From Brevundimonas sp. Root608 (GTDB lineage: Bacteria > Pseudomonadota > Alphaproteobacteria > Caulobacterales > Caulobacteraceae), in contig NZ_LMGT01000001.1 in the NCBI RefSeq assembly GCF_001427825.1, forward strand, positions 736,063 through 800,062: DNA of 64,000 nt. Reading direction: 5' to 3'. The stretch's first letter is position 1. Each line of letters opens with the position of its first letter. A model generated the notes under the pieces. It had not been told where the DNA came from and did no database searches. It saw only the letters and a list, made by a program, of their open reading frames with translations. Position numbers and translations under genes: made by a program. Positions 56,602 through 64,000 of this stretch are shown piece by piece.

Positions 56602-56981
56602 GCTTCCGCCTGTCCGAACGTTCGCTGAAACGGCTGGCGGGCGTGCACCCCCGGCTCGTGGCCCTGGTCAAGGAGGCCTCGGCCCTGACGCCGGTCGATT
56701 TCATGGTCACCGAAGGGCTGCGCACGCCTGAGCGGCAGGCGGCTCTTGTGCGCGCCGGGGCCAGCCGCACCCGCAAGTCGCGTCACCTGACTGGCCACGC
56801 TGTCGACGTGGCGGCCCTTGTCGACGGCCAGGTGCGCTGGGACTGGCCGCTGTATCCGCGCATCGCCGCGGCCTTCAAGGCGGCCGCCGCGCGCCAGGGC
56901 ACGGCGATCGTGTGGGGCGGCGACTGGCCGACCCTGCGCGACGGCCCTCATTTCGAGCTGGACCGGAAGGCGTTCCCGTGA
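56598..56981 (+). CDS. M15-family peptidoglycan peptidase (endolysin)
   Basis: 127 residues from ATG 56598. Motifs FMVTEGLRTPERQAALVRAGASRTRKSRHLTGHAVDVAA (SxHxxGxAxD zinc motif) and the closing WGGDWPTLRDGPHFEL with the last zinc His. Matches small phage L-Ala-D-Glu or D,D-peptidase endolysins. No signal peptide, so it needs a holin to reach the wall. Confidence 0.9.
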   Translation: MSFRLSERSLKRLAGVHPRLVALVKEASALTPVDFMVTEGLRTPERQAALVRAGASRTRKSRHLTGHAVDVAALVDGQVRWDWPLYPRIAAAFKAAAARQGTAIVWGGDWPTLRDGPHFELDRKAFP

Positions 56982-57439
56982 GGGCCTTGGCCATCCTTCG
57001 CGCGCTGACGCCGCCGGGCTGGGGTCTGGCCGTGGCGCTTGCGGTCGTCGCCCTCCTGGCGTTCGGGCGCGGCCTCGGGCTTCGCTGGGACCCGTTCGGC
57101 CTGGCCGACCATCGTCTCGCCGCAGCCGAAGCCCGCGCCGCGGCGGCGGACTCCGACGCGGCCGCGCGCCGGCTCGAGGTCGAGGGCGCGGCCGACCAGG
57201 CGCGCCGCATCGACATCCATCATCAACAGGCCGTCTCGGTCGCCCGGGCGACCGGCCGCGCCGCTGACCATGCCAGGAGCGCCCATGACGCCTCTCTCCC
57301 GCTGGACCCCGCTCGCGCCGCCCGTCTGCGCGAGCATGATCGCCGGCTGTGCGATCTCGCCCCCGCCGTCTGCGCCGCCGCCCCGGCTGATCCTGCCGGC
57401 GGCGGCGACGACGCCCTGCCGGCTGGACCGGCTTCCTGA
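56978..57439 (+). CDS. Rz-like inner-membrane spanin
   Basis: 153 residues from GTG 56978, overlapping the endolysin stop (GTGA). One N-terminal membrane helix (GLAVALAVVALLAFGRGLGL), then a helical, charged, Ala/Arg-rich periplasmic region (AEARAAAADSDAAARRLEVE) and a proline-rich end. Topology and place after the endolysin match the Rz component of a two-part spanin. The Rz1-like gene begins inside it in another frame. Confidence 0.7.
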   Translation: MRALAILRALTPPGWGLAVALAVVALLAFGRGLGLRWDPFGLADHRLAAAEARAAAADSDAAARRLEVEGAADQARRIDIHHQQAVSVARATGRAADHARSAHDASLPLDPARAARLREHDRRLCDLAPAVCAAAPADPAGGGDDALPAGPAS

Positions 57440-57608
57440 TGCGCCTGACGTATCCGACCTCGAGGCGTCCTACGCCGCACGGGGAGGGGCCCTTGTTCTT
57501 TGCGACGCCGCCCGCAGCCTGGCGGTCGAGACCCTGCTGGCCGAGCGCGCCCTGCTCGACCGGTGGGCGGAGCCGCCGCGTCGCCTCTGGCCGTGGATGC
57601 GGCGGTAG
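57285..57608 (+). CDS. Rz1-like outer-membrane spanin lipoprotein, embedded in another frame
   Basis: 107 residues starting at ATG 57285 with AGGAG five bases upstream. Lipobox SMIAGC (Cys at residue 22) and a proline-rich mature start (AISPPPSAPPPRLILPAA). It overlaps the Rz-like gene by 155 bases in a different frame, the classic Rz/Rz1 layout. The extra C-terminal 60 residues are longer than usual for Rz1. Together with Rz it would fuse the membranes at lysis. Confidence 0.7.
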   Translation: MTPLSRWTPLAPPVCASMIAGCAISPPPSAPPPRLILPAAATTPCRLDRLPDAPDVSDLEASYAARGGALVLCDAARSLAVETLLAERALLDRWAEPPRRLWPWMRR

Positions 57609-57637
57609 GGACGCGCCGGAGGCACAAACTGCAGGGC

Positions 57638-57678
57638 GACCGGGCAGTTCTTGCCGTCCACCCGGCACATTCTGCCGG
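57638..57678. promoter_or_regulatory. Two FlbD-like (ftr-type) sites upstream of the flagellin promoter
   Basis: Two GGCA-N5-TGCC palindromes at 57641-57653 and 57662-57674, centred 21 bp apart. The second extends to a perfect eight-base arm (ACCCGGCA-N5-TGCCGGGT, 57658-57678). They lie about 80-110 bases upstream of the sigma-54 promoter, the usual distance for the flagellar activator FlbD in Caulobacter. Both sites follow the end of the Rz1-like gene. Confidence 0.65.
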
Positions 57679-57751
57679 GTCCGCGACGTGCTTAACAGGA
57701 ACTAACGCAGCAAAAACAACGATCGGCCGTCCGGCATGCCGGTCTGGCGAC

Positions 57752-57767
57752 TGGTCCCGTCCTTGCT
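57752..57767 (+). promoter_or_regulatory. Sigma-54 promoter of the first flagellin gene
   Basis: TGGTCCCGTCCTTGCT matches the sigma-54 consensus TGGCACG-N4-TTGC(A/T), with GG (57753-57754) and GC (57765-57766) separated by exactly ten bases. Predicted start near 57777, giving a leader of about 62 bases. Confidence 0.8.
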
Positions 57768-57838
57768 GCGATAGCTGCGAGCAAAATGCTCCCGGCAGCC
57801 AAAATGGCGTCGGACACCTTGAAACAAGGAATATCGTC

Positions 57839-58672
57839 ATGGCGCTGAACAGCGTTAACACGAACATCGGCGCGCAGATCGCCCTTCAGAACCTTCAGTC
57901 CACGAACAGTGAACTGGCCACGGTTCAAAATCGCATCAGCACCGGCAAGAACGTCTCGTCCGCCAAGGACAACGGCGCCATCTTCGCCATCGCCACCAGC
58001 CAGCGCGCAGAAATCGGCGCCCTGAACGCCGTCAAGGACAGCCTGAACCGCGGCTCTTCCGCCGTGGACGTCAGCCTGGCCGCCGGCGAATCGGTCTCCG
58101 ATCTGCTGAGCCAGCTGAAGGAAAAGGCCCTGTCCGCCACGGACAAGAGCCTGACCACCTCGGCCCGTTCGGCCCTGAACGAAGACTTCAAGGCTATCCG
58201 CGACCAGATCGCGACCGTCGTCGCCAACGCCAAGTTCAACGGCGTGAACCTGCTGGACAACTCGACCGGCACCGGCGGCTACAAGGCCCTCGCCAACACC
58301 GCGGGTTCGACTCTGAAGGTGGCGGGTGAAAACCTGTCGCTGGGCGGCGCGAACGTCACGGTCACCGCCACGACCACCATCGGCACCTCGACCCTGGCCA
58401 CGACCGCCCTGGGTCTGGTCAACGCGTCGATCGACAAGGTTTCGGCCTCCCTGGCTCGCCTGGGCACCGGCTCCAAGTCGTTCACCACCCACCTCGGCTT
58501 CGTCGGCAAGCTCCAGGACGCCCTGGAAACCGGCGTGGGCAACCTGGTGGACGCCGATCTGGCCAAGGAAAGCGCCCGACTCCAGGCCCTGCAAACCAAG
58601 CAACAGCTGGGTGTGCAGGCGCTGTCGATCGCCAACTCCTCGACCTCCATCCTGCTCGGACTGTTCCGCTAA
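57839..58672 (+). CDS. Flagellin
   Basis: 277 residues from ATG 57839 with AAGGA at 57826-57830. Typical N-terminal ALNSVNTNIGAQIALQNLQSTNSELATVQNRISTGKNVSSAKDNGAIFAIA and C-terminal NLVDADLAKESARLQALQTKQQLGVQALSIANSSTSILLGLFR coiled-coil halves with a short central domain, as in Caulobacter FljK/FljL flagellins. Assembled into the filament. A short leader hairpin (GAGCA/TGCTC, 57779-57791) may bind a regulator. Confidence 0.95.
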   Translation: MALNSVNTNIGAQIALQNLQSTNSELATVQNRISTGKNVSSAKDNGAIFAIATSQRAEIGALNAVKDSLNRGSSAVDVSLAAGESVSDLLSQLKEKALSATDKSLTTSARSALNEDFKAIRDQIATVVANAKFNGVNLLDNSTGTGGYKALANTAGSTLKVAGENLSLGGANVTVTATTTIGTSTLATTALGLVNASIDKVSASLARLGTGSKSFTTHLGFVGKLQDALETGVGNLVDADLAKESARLQALQTKQQLGVQALSIANSSTSILLGLFR

Positions 58673-58768
58673 GGATCGACCCGGAAGGGCGGGGTCCCAC
58701 GCGGATCCCGCCCGACCGATCCAGTCCCTTTATAGGAAGCCGCGGGCTCAGCCCCGTCGGACGGAGCC

Positions 58769-59059
58769 ATGCAAGACAATGCGAAGATAGGAACAGTAAC
58801 CGCGTCAGCCATCCTGCCAGCCGCCGCCGCCGATTCCACGGCGGGCGGCGATTTCCATGACAACCGGGCCTCCGAAGAGGCTGCGCGCGCCGCGCGCTAC
58901 CGCCTGGTGATCGAGGAGGGGCCGGCGGGGTCGTTCATCTACAAGACGCTGGACCGGGTCACCGGCGAGGTCGTCAGGCAGTTGCCCCGCGAACAGGTCG
59001 TCGACCTGATGCGGACCGCGGAATACAGCTCCGGCTCGGTCATCAACACCACCGCCTGA
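58769..59059 (+). CDS. flaG: FlaG-like protein
   Basis: 96 residues. The C-terminal half YRLVIEEGPAGSFIYKTLDRVTGEVVRQLPREQVVDLMR matches the FlaG domain. Found beside flagellin genes; it influences filament length or flagellin assembly. Between the two flagellin genes. Confidence 0.88.
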   Translation: MQDNAKIGTVTASAILPAAAADSTAGGDFHDNRASEEAARAARYRLVIEEGPAGSFIYKTLDRVTGEVVRQLPREQVVDLMRTAEYSSGSVINTTA

Positions 59060-59189
59060 CCGCGTCGAACAATCGATCCACCCGCCGCGCAGGAGCGATC
59101 CGCGCGGATTTCGGCATGGTTAGCGGTCGTTAACCATGTGTGCACGCTTGCGCCTCTAGCCTTGGTGAAACCTCACAGGGCTGAGTCGG

Positions 59190-60026
59190 ATGACGAATAG
59201 CGTCCATACCAACAACTCCGCGGCCATCGCGCTGCAGAACCTCTCGCGGACGAATGACCGCCTCGCGGATGTCCAGGGCCGGATTTCAACCGGACTGAAG
59301 GTCCAGGGGGCCAAGGACAACGCCGCCATCTGGGCCATCGCCCAGGGCCAGCGGGCCGATGTCGGCGCGCTCAGCGCCGTGAAGCAGAGCCTGGACCGGG
59401 CGACCTCGGTCGCCGATGTGGCCCTTTCGGCCGGCGAGTCCATCTCGGACCTGCTGAACCAGCTGAAGGAGAAGGTCGTTGCGGCGAAGGACAGCTCGCT
59501 GAAGACCCAGTCCCGCCAGTTGCTGGACAATGACTTCAAGGCCCTGCTGCGGGCCCTCTCGTCCCAGGTCAGCAACGCCTCGTTCGACGGCGGCAACCTG
59601 TTGAACGGATCGCTGACCACTGGCATCAAATTCCTGGCCAACGCCGACGCCAGCAGCTTCGTCACCCTGACGGCCAAGGATCTGTCGCTGGGCGGCGCCA
59701 TCATCGAGCTGGCCCTGTCGGACAGCCTCCTGACGCTGACGGGCGCGAGCCAGGCCCTGACCCGGCTGGACGATTCGATCACCCAGCTGAACGCCGCCCT
59801 CGGTTCGATCGGCGCCCAGGCCAAGCAGATCGAGGCGCACAACAACTTCGTCACCAAGCTGGTCGATACGCTGGAATCGGGCATCGGCAATCTGGTCGAC
59901 GCCGACCTCGCCAAGGAAAGCGCACGGCTTCAGGCTTTGCAGGTGCAGCAACAGCTGGGCGCCCAGTCGCTGTCGATCGCCAACCAGGCGCCGCAGATCA
60001 TCCTGTCGCTGTTCCGCGGGGGCTGA
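59190..60026 (+). CDS. Flagellin, second and more divergent copy
   Basis: 278 residues. NSVHTNNSAAIALQNLSRTNDRLADVQGRISTGLKVQGAKDN and NLVDADLAKESARLQALQVQQQLGAQSLSIANQAPQIILSLFRGG. Clearly diverged from the first copy in the central region. No sigma-54 promoter was found upstream, so it may be regulated differently, as with minor flagellins (FljJ type) in Caulobacter. Similar length to copy one. Confidence 0.95.
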   Translation: MTNSVHTNNSAAIALQNLSRTNDRLADVQGRISTGLKVQGAKDNAAIWAIAQGQRADVGALSAVKQSLDRATSVADVALSAGESISDLLNQLKEKVVAAKDSSLKTQSRQLLDNDFKALLRALSSQVSNASFDGGNLLNGSLTTGIKFLANADASSFVTLTAKDLSLGGAIIELALSDSLLTLTGASQALTRLDDSITQLNAALGSIGAQAKQIEAHNNFVTKLVDTLESGIGNLVDADLAKESARLQALQVQQQLGAQSLSIANQAPQIILSLFRGG

Positions 60027-60295
60027 TCAGACCGCGCGGCCGTGTCCGATCCGGATCGCGGCCGGCCTGCGGCGCAGGGCGGTTCGGGACCCGAATCCGT
60101 ACAGGGAAAGCAACGATCTCAAGGCATTGAAGAAGACGGTCATCGCGGCGTCCTTCTTGTCCGGCGCGCGAATAACGGGCGCCGACGATCATTGTTCCCC
60201 GAGTCGGCCGGCGAGTCCCGTTCGGCGTCGTCCCGTTTACGGACGTTAAGGCCTCGTTACGCTCGACCCCCCACAGTGGGGGCCGGGAGCCGCGC
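60027..60295. other. Gene-free interval with a leader hairpin before the FlaEY-like gene
   Basis: 269 bases with no supported gene. Just upstream of the GTG of the large gene is CCCCC-CACA-GTGGGGG (about 60266-60283), which could form a hairpin close to the ribosome-binding site GGGAG (60285-60289) and affect translation. No sigma-54 consensus with ten-base GG-GC spacing was found. Confidence 0.45.
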
Positions 60296-63049
60296 GTGAT
60301 CAACAACAGCTATCTTCTGGGTCTTTTCGGCGGTTCCTCCGTCGGCGACACGTCGCCGTACGCGGCAGCGGCGCTGCAGCAGGCTACGAAGAAGCAGCCG
60401 ACTCCGCCCTGGTCCTCGACCGCCGTCGCGCCCAAGCAGGATGCGCTGGTGCGGGCGGCCCTGGGCGGGCGCAAATTCATCGACGAGGGCGCGGCCCAGC
60501 TGGATCTGAAGTCCGCCTCTGTCGACTATCGCAAGCTGTTCGCCCTCTATCAGGGCCTCGACACGCTGAACGCCCTGACCAACCGCGCCGCGACCAAGGG
60601 CGTCAGCGCGCTGGAACTGACCCAGCTCAACAAGCGGTTCACGGCCGGGGTGGGCGAGGTCGGGACATGGCTGTCCGCCGCCGGCTTCGACGACATCCGC
60701 ATGGTGCAGGGAACGACCCGGACCACCAGCAAGACGACCGCCGCCGTGCCGCGAGACAGCGCCGTGTCCATCACCGGACCGATCCACGAAGGCTCGACCG
60801 ACACGCCCGTCGCCGCCTTCCAGGGCGATACGAAATTCAGCATCACCATCAAGACGCCGGTCGGCCTGACGGACTCCCTGACCACGGCGGTGCCGATCGA
60901 TCTGGCCGACATGGGCGCCACGCCGCGGACGCTCGACAATGTCCTCGCCCATATCAACGCCCAGCTGGAGACCGCCGGCTTCCAGACGCGCGTCGGGCGT
61001 CAGCAGATCAAGGCGGAGCCGAAGACGGTCCAGGTCAACGGCAAGCCCGTGACCCTGCCCGCCGGTCCTGACAAATGGGCCCTGGCCATCCGCGGCGCGT
61101 CGACCGAAACGGTCGGTTTCACCGCGCCGGCGACCTCGGACGCCGTCTATGTCGTCCAGGCGGCCGGAACCGCCGGCACGCCCCAACTGCTGAAGTTCCA
61201 GAGCGACGGCGGTACGGCGGCGCCGCCCGTCGCCGGGGGCGTGGGCGAAACCCTGTGGATCGAAGGCCGGCTGTCGCAGGATGACCTGCCTGACGGGGTC
61301 AGGACGGTCCGCGCCAGCGCGGTCGGCCCCGACGGCTCGCTGTGGCTGGTCGCCGACGTCACCGCGGGGCCCGACACCCAGCCGATCAAGGGCGTGCAGG
61401 ACGTCGCCCTGATGAAGTACGACACGGCCGGGCGTCTGGTCGCGACCCGAACCCTGGGAGCGGCCTCGACCGCCAGCGGCTACGCCATCGCCATCGATGC
61501 CGCCGGAAATGTGGCCGTCGCCGGCTCGGTCACCGGCGCGCTGAACACCTCCACCGCCGACGCGGGCAGGACGGGCGAGGCCGCGACCGTCGCCGACAGC
61601 TTCGTCACCGTCTTCAACAAGGACGGCGAGGAGCAATGGAGCCAGCGCCGCGGGGCCCGTGACGCCGACGAGGCGACCTCGGTCAGCTTTGGCGCCGACG
61701 GAACCGTCTATATCGCCGGCCGCGCCCGGTCGGCGATCACCGGCGCATCCCCTGTCGGCGGCTGGGACGGCTATGTACAGGCGTTCAAGGCGGGCGAGCC
61801 CTATCCGACCGCCGGCATCGTCGCCAAGGCGACCGCCGCGACCCAGTTCGGGACCGTCAGCGACGACAGCGTCGATGCGATGACGATCGACGGCTCGAAC
61901 CTCTACACCGCAGGCGTCGAGAACGGCCGCGCCGTCGTGCGCCGCTTCACCCTCGACGCGGCCGGCGTTCCGACCCTGGCCTCGACGCGGGATCTCGGCG
62001 TGATCAGCGGCGACATCGCCGGCGTCGCGGTATCGGGAGGGCAGGTCATCGTCACCGGCGCGAGCCGCGACAGCGGCCTGTCGGCGGGCACGGAGACGAC
62101 GGCCCATTCGGGCGGCAAGGACGTCTTCATCGCCACCCTGTCGGCCGACCTGGCCGCCGCCCCCGGCGACCGGATGACCTGGTATGGCGGAACCGGGGAC
62201 GACAGCGCCGCGGACGTCAAGATCCACAACGGCAAGGTCTGGATCACCGGAATCGCCGATCGCGGCGAGGCCGCCAAGGCCACGGATCCCACGACGGGCT
62301 ATCTGGCCCGGATCGATCCGCTGAGCGGGACGGTCGAGTACGAGAAGACCTGGTCCGGCGACGGCGATCAGGCCAAGCCCCTGACCCTCGCGGTCGCCGC
62401 GGACGGGGCCAGCGTGCTGGACCGGCTGGGCCTGCCCAAGGGGGAAATCGACCAGAGCGATTCCAAACGGCTGATCGACGCCACCTCGGTCCGTGTGGGA
62501 GACCGCTTCTACGTCAGCCCCGCGGCGGGCGGCCGGGCCATTTCCGTGACCATCGAGGCCAAGGACACGCTCGCCACCCTGGCCCGAAAGATCGAGATCG
62601 CCTCGTCGGGCAAGTTGAAGGTCACGATCGCGTCCGAAGGCGGCGCGGTCACCGGCACAGTCGGTGAGACCACCACGACCACCGGCGGCTTCCAGCGCCT
62701 GTCGATCGCAGCCCGCGACGGCAAGGCCGGCGCCGTGCTGACCTCGGGTGAGACAGGCCGGGACGCCCTCGCGGGCCTGGGTCTTTCGCCGGGCTATATC
62801 GGCGCCTCCATAGGCGATGACATCATCAAGACCTTCGGCCTCGACCTTCCCGCCGGCCTCCACCTCGGCGACGCGACCGCGGTGAAGACCGCCGGCGAAC
62901 GTCTGCAGGGGGCCATGAAGGCCGTGCGCGACGCCTATCGCGCCCTGGCTCCCGCGCCGGTCGGTGCTGCGGCAGGCGGGCGCGTGCCGGCCTATCTCAA
63001 CGCCCAGCTGGCCAACTATCAGGCTGCCCTGTCTCGCCTCGGCGGATAG
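60296..63049 (+). CDS. FlaEY-like flagellar protein with beta-propeller region
   Basis: 917 residues from GTG 60296 (GGGAG six bases upstream). N-terminal 130 residues are helical (YRKLFALYQGLDTLNALTNRAATKG). Residues about 330-690 contain repeats of SBBP/propeller type (DVALMKYDTAGRLVATRTLG ... AIDAAGNVAVAGSVTG). The C-terminal 200 residues look like a filament/hook-associated domain (TLATLARKIEIASSGKLKVTIASEGG, DALAGLGLSPGYIG). In C. crescentus a large regulatory protein, FlaEY, is encoded beside flagellin genes; size and location fit. Identity is moderate. Confidence 0.7.
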   Translation: MINNSYLLGLFGGSSVGDTSPYAAAALQQATKKQPTPPWSSTAVAPKQDALVRAALGGRKFIDEGAAQLDLKSASVDYRKLFALYQGLDTLNALTNRAATKGVSALELTQLNKRFTAGVGEVGTWLSAAGFDDIRMVQGTTRTTSKTTAAVPRDSAVSITGPIHEGSTDTPVAAFQGDTKFSITIKTPVGLTDSLTTAVPIDLADMGATPRTLDNVLAHINAQLETAGFQTRVGRQQIKAEPKTVQVNGKPVTLPAGPDKWALAIRGASTETVGFTAPATSDAVYVVQAAGTAGTPQLLKFQSDGGTAAPPVAGGVGETLWIEGRLSQDDLPDGVRTVRASAVGPDGSLWLVADVTAGPDTQPIKGVQDVALMKYDTAGRLVATRTLGAASTASGYAIAIDAAGNVAVAGSVTGALNTSTADAGRTGEAATVADSFVTVFNKDGEEQWSQRRGARDADEATSVSFGADGTVYIAGRARSAITGASPVGGWDGYVQAFKAGEPYPTAGIVAKATAATQFGTVSDDSVDAMTIDGSNLYTAGVENGRAVVRRFTLDAAGVPTLASTRDLGVISGDIAGVAVSGGQVIVTGASRDSGLSAGTETTAHSGGKDVFIATLSADLAAAPGDRMTWYGGTGDDSAADVKIHNGKVWITGIADRGEAAKATDPTTGYLARIDPLSGTVEYEKTWSGDGDQAKPLTLAVAADGASVLDRLGLPKGEIDQSDSKRLIDATSVRVGDRFYVSPAAGGRAISVTIEAKDTLATLARKIEIASSGKLKVTIASEGGAVTGTVGETTTTTGGFQRLSIAARDGKAGAVLTSGETGRDALAGLGLSPGYIGASIGDDIIKTFGLDLPAGLHLGDATAVKTAGERLQGAMKAVRDAYRALAPAPVGAAAGGRVPAYLNAQLANYQAALSRLGG

Positions 63050-63124
63050 GCCTCCGGCCACGAAGAACGTTGACGCGGAACGTCCGGGCGGGGTTATTGG
63101 GGGCTCCATCCGCGCGAGCCCTTC

Positions 63125-63793
63125 ATGCCCCAGGACAATCGTCTTCTTATCGCGATCGGCGCCGGTCTGGCGGTCGTCGCGGCCGTGGTGCTGGCCCTCG
63201 TGTTCAGCGGCGGGCGAGGCCGCGACGCGGGTCCGCCCCCGGCTGCACAGGGCGGGCTGACGGTCGACGTCGCCGACGCGCCGGAGCTCAGCACGACCCG
63301 CGAGTTGCGCTGTTTCGTGAACGGCCAGTTCATCGGCATGGCGACCCTGACCGATTGCGCGCGCCGCAACGGCGTGGCCACCGACGCCCTCGACGTCGGC
63401 ATCGACGAGACGGGCGCCCTGGCCGCGGCCCCGACGGCCGCCTTCGCCCCGCCGCCCGGCCTTCCGCCGGTCGAGCTGACCGAGGCCGAACCCGCGCCCG
63501 CCATCGAACAGAACCAGCCGGCCCAGCCCTCCGTCCAGACCGCCTCCGGCAGCCCATGCCTGCGTTACACGGGATCGGACTGGCGCTCGCTGTCCTCGAA
63601 CATGAGCCTCAACGCCTGCGTCCAGGCGCTGTACGCCGGCACCTGCGTCCGGCCCGGCGAGGCCCTGTACGGCCGTTGGGGCGAGACCACGCTCAGGCTC
63701 GTGCCGCGCCGGGTCGAACAGTCGCCTGACAACAATCGTTTCCGCACCCTGGTCGAACAGGACCGGGGCTGCCAGTTCCCGGGGCTGCGCTGA
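63125..63793 (+). CDS. Membrane-anchored hypothetical protein with six cysteines
   Basis: 222 residues. One N-terminal membrane helix (LLIAIGAGLAVVAAVVLALVF), then an exported part with cysteines in LRCFVNG, TDCARRN, SPCLRY, ACVQAL, TCVRPGE and GCQFPG, and a middle Pro/Ala/Glu linker. Stop overlaps the next ATG (TGATG), so the two are co-translated. No family recognised. Confidence 0.75.
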   Translation: MPQDNRLLIAIGAGLAVVAAVVLALVFSGGRGRDAGPPPAAQGGLTVDVADAPELSTTRELRCFVNGQFIGMATLTDCARRNGVATDALDVGIDETGALAAAPTAAFAPPPGLPPVELTEAEPAPAIEQNQPAQPSVQTASGSPCLRYTGSDWRSLSSNMSLNACVQALYAGTCVRPGEALYGRWGETTLRLVPRRVEQSPDNNRFRTLVEQDRGCQFPGLR

Positions 63794-64000
63794 TGAAGCT
63801 TCTGACGACCGCCGCGCTCGGCGCCAGCGTGCTGGCGCTCGCGGCCTGCGAGAAGGCGACCGAGGCCCCCTTCGATCCGGGCGTCTGCTACGCCGTGGAG
63901 ATGGGGGCCGAGGGCGAGCCGCCGCGCTTCAACAAGGTGGCCGACAGCCAGCCGCAGATCGAATTCTGCGCGGCGCGCCTCGAGGAGATGCGCCTTCGCT
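63793..64000 (+). CDS. Lipoprotein, 5' part (continues beyond the window)
   Basis: 69 codons are visible. MKLLTTAALGASVLALAAC is a lipoprotein signal, followed by EKATEAPFDPGVCYAVEMGAEGE. Coupled to the preceding gene by a one-base overlap. Identity cannot be judged from the fragment. Confidence 0.75.
   Translation, partial: MKLLTTAALGASVLALAACEKATEAPFDPGVCYAVEMGAEGEPPRFNKVADSQPQIEFCAARLEEMRLR

Noticed and set aside
59060..59189. Sigma-54 promoter upstream of the second flagellin
   Set aside because: No GG-N10-GC pair matching the consensus was found.
60257..63109. A 950-codon open frame on the minus strand opposite the FlaEY-like gene
   Set aside because: The sense frame has coherent repeats and a good ribosome-binding site; the antisense product is low-complexity Gly/Arg/Asp-rich.

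Overview
The window reads as a chromosomal segment of a high-GC alphaproteobacterium of the order Caulobacterales, most likely Brevundimonas or a close relative. The reasons are the zauP-zapA pair, the flagellin/flaG/flaEY-like cluster with a sigma-54 promoter and paired FlbD-type sites, the F1-ATPase zeta subunit, split glyQ/glyS, and strongly GC-biased third codon positions, which also cause the many long antisense open frames. No rRNA, tRNA, CRISPR array or insertion sequence was recognised.
Layout. 1-5.2 kb: the 5' part of a sensor kinase gene and its OmpR-type regulator, divergent from a secreted EF-hand protein, then two tandem S41-peptidase-like exported proteins. 5.2-8.8 kb (minus): tkt, a glyoxalase-fold gene and purT as one operon. 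8.9-11.2 kb (plus): zauP-zapA, a 6S RNA gene, 5-formyl-THF cyclo-ligase and a YmdB-type phosphoesterase. 11.3-26 kb (mostly minus): phoD, then a loose purine-synthesis neighbourhood (purL, purQ, purS, purC, purB) interrupted by lipoproteins, a secreted HD protein, a PEBP protein, tiny membrane proteins, a fasciclin lipoprotein and a DNA glycosylase. 26-38 kb: GST, a 37-residue membrane protein, lytic transglycosylase, family-4-like uracil-DNA glycosylase, ETF-ubiquinone oxidoreductase, TPR protein, ispE, a second fasciclin protein and a polysaccharide deacetylase. 37.6-44.3 kb: glyQ-glyS (glyS carries a low-GC insertion), then a minus-strand operon with a GDPD gene lacking a canonical start codon, and xthA. 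44.4-54.4 kb: two paralogous secreted twelve-cysteine proteins around a metallo-beta-lactamase-fold gene, an enoyl-CoA hydratase, a DUF1285-Nudix-cca operon, and an ECF sigma/anti-sigma pair. 54.7-57.6 kb: a compact phage- or GTA-like cassette (DUF2793 glycine-rich fibre, 55-aa protein, holin-like protein, M15 endolysin, Rz and embedded Rz1). 57.6-63 kb: flagellin, flaG, second flagellin and a very large FlaEY-like protein. The window ends in two membrane/lipoprotein genes, the last one cut.
How it fits together. Housekeeping modules (purine synthesis, folate, glycyl-tRNA charging, tRNA CCA addition, base-excision repair, Z-ring focusing) are interleaved with envelope and motility functions. 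The most unusual parts are the tail-fibre/lysis cassette immediately upstream of the flagellin promoter, the apparent CTG-started GDPD gene directly behind the stop codon of its upstream neighbour, the low-GC patch inside glyS, and the duplicated twelve-cysteine secreted family.
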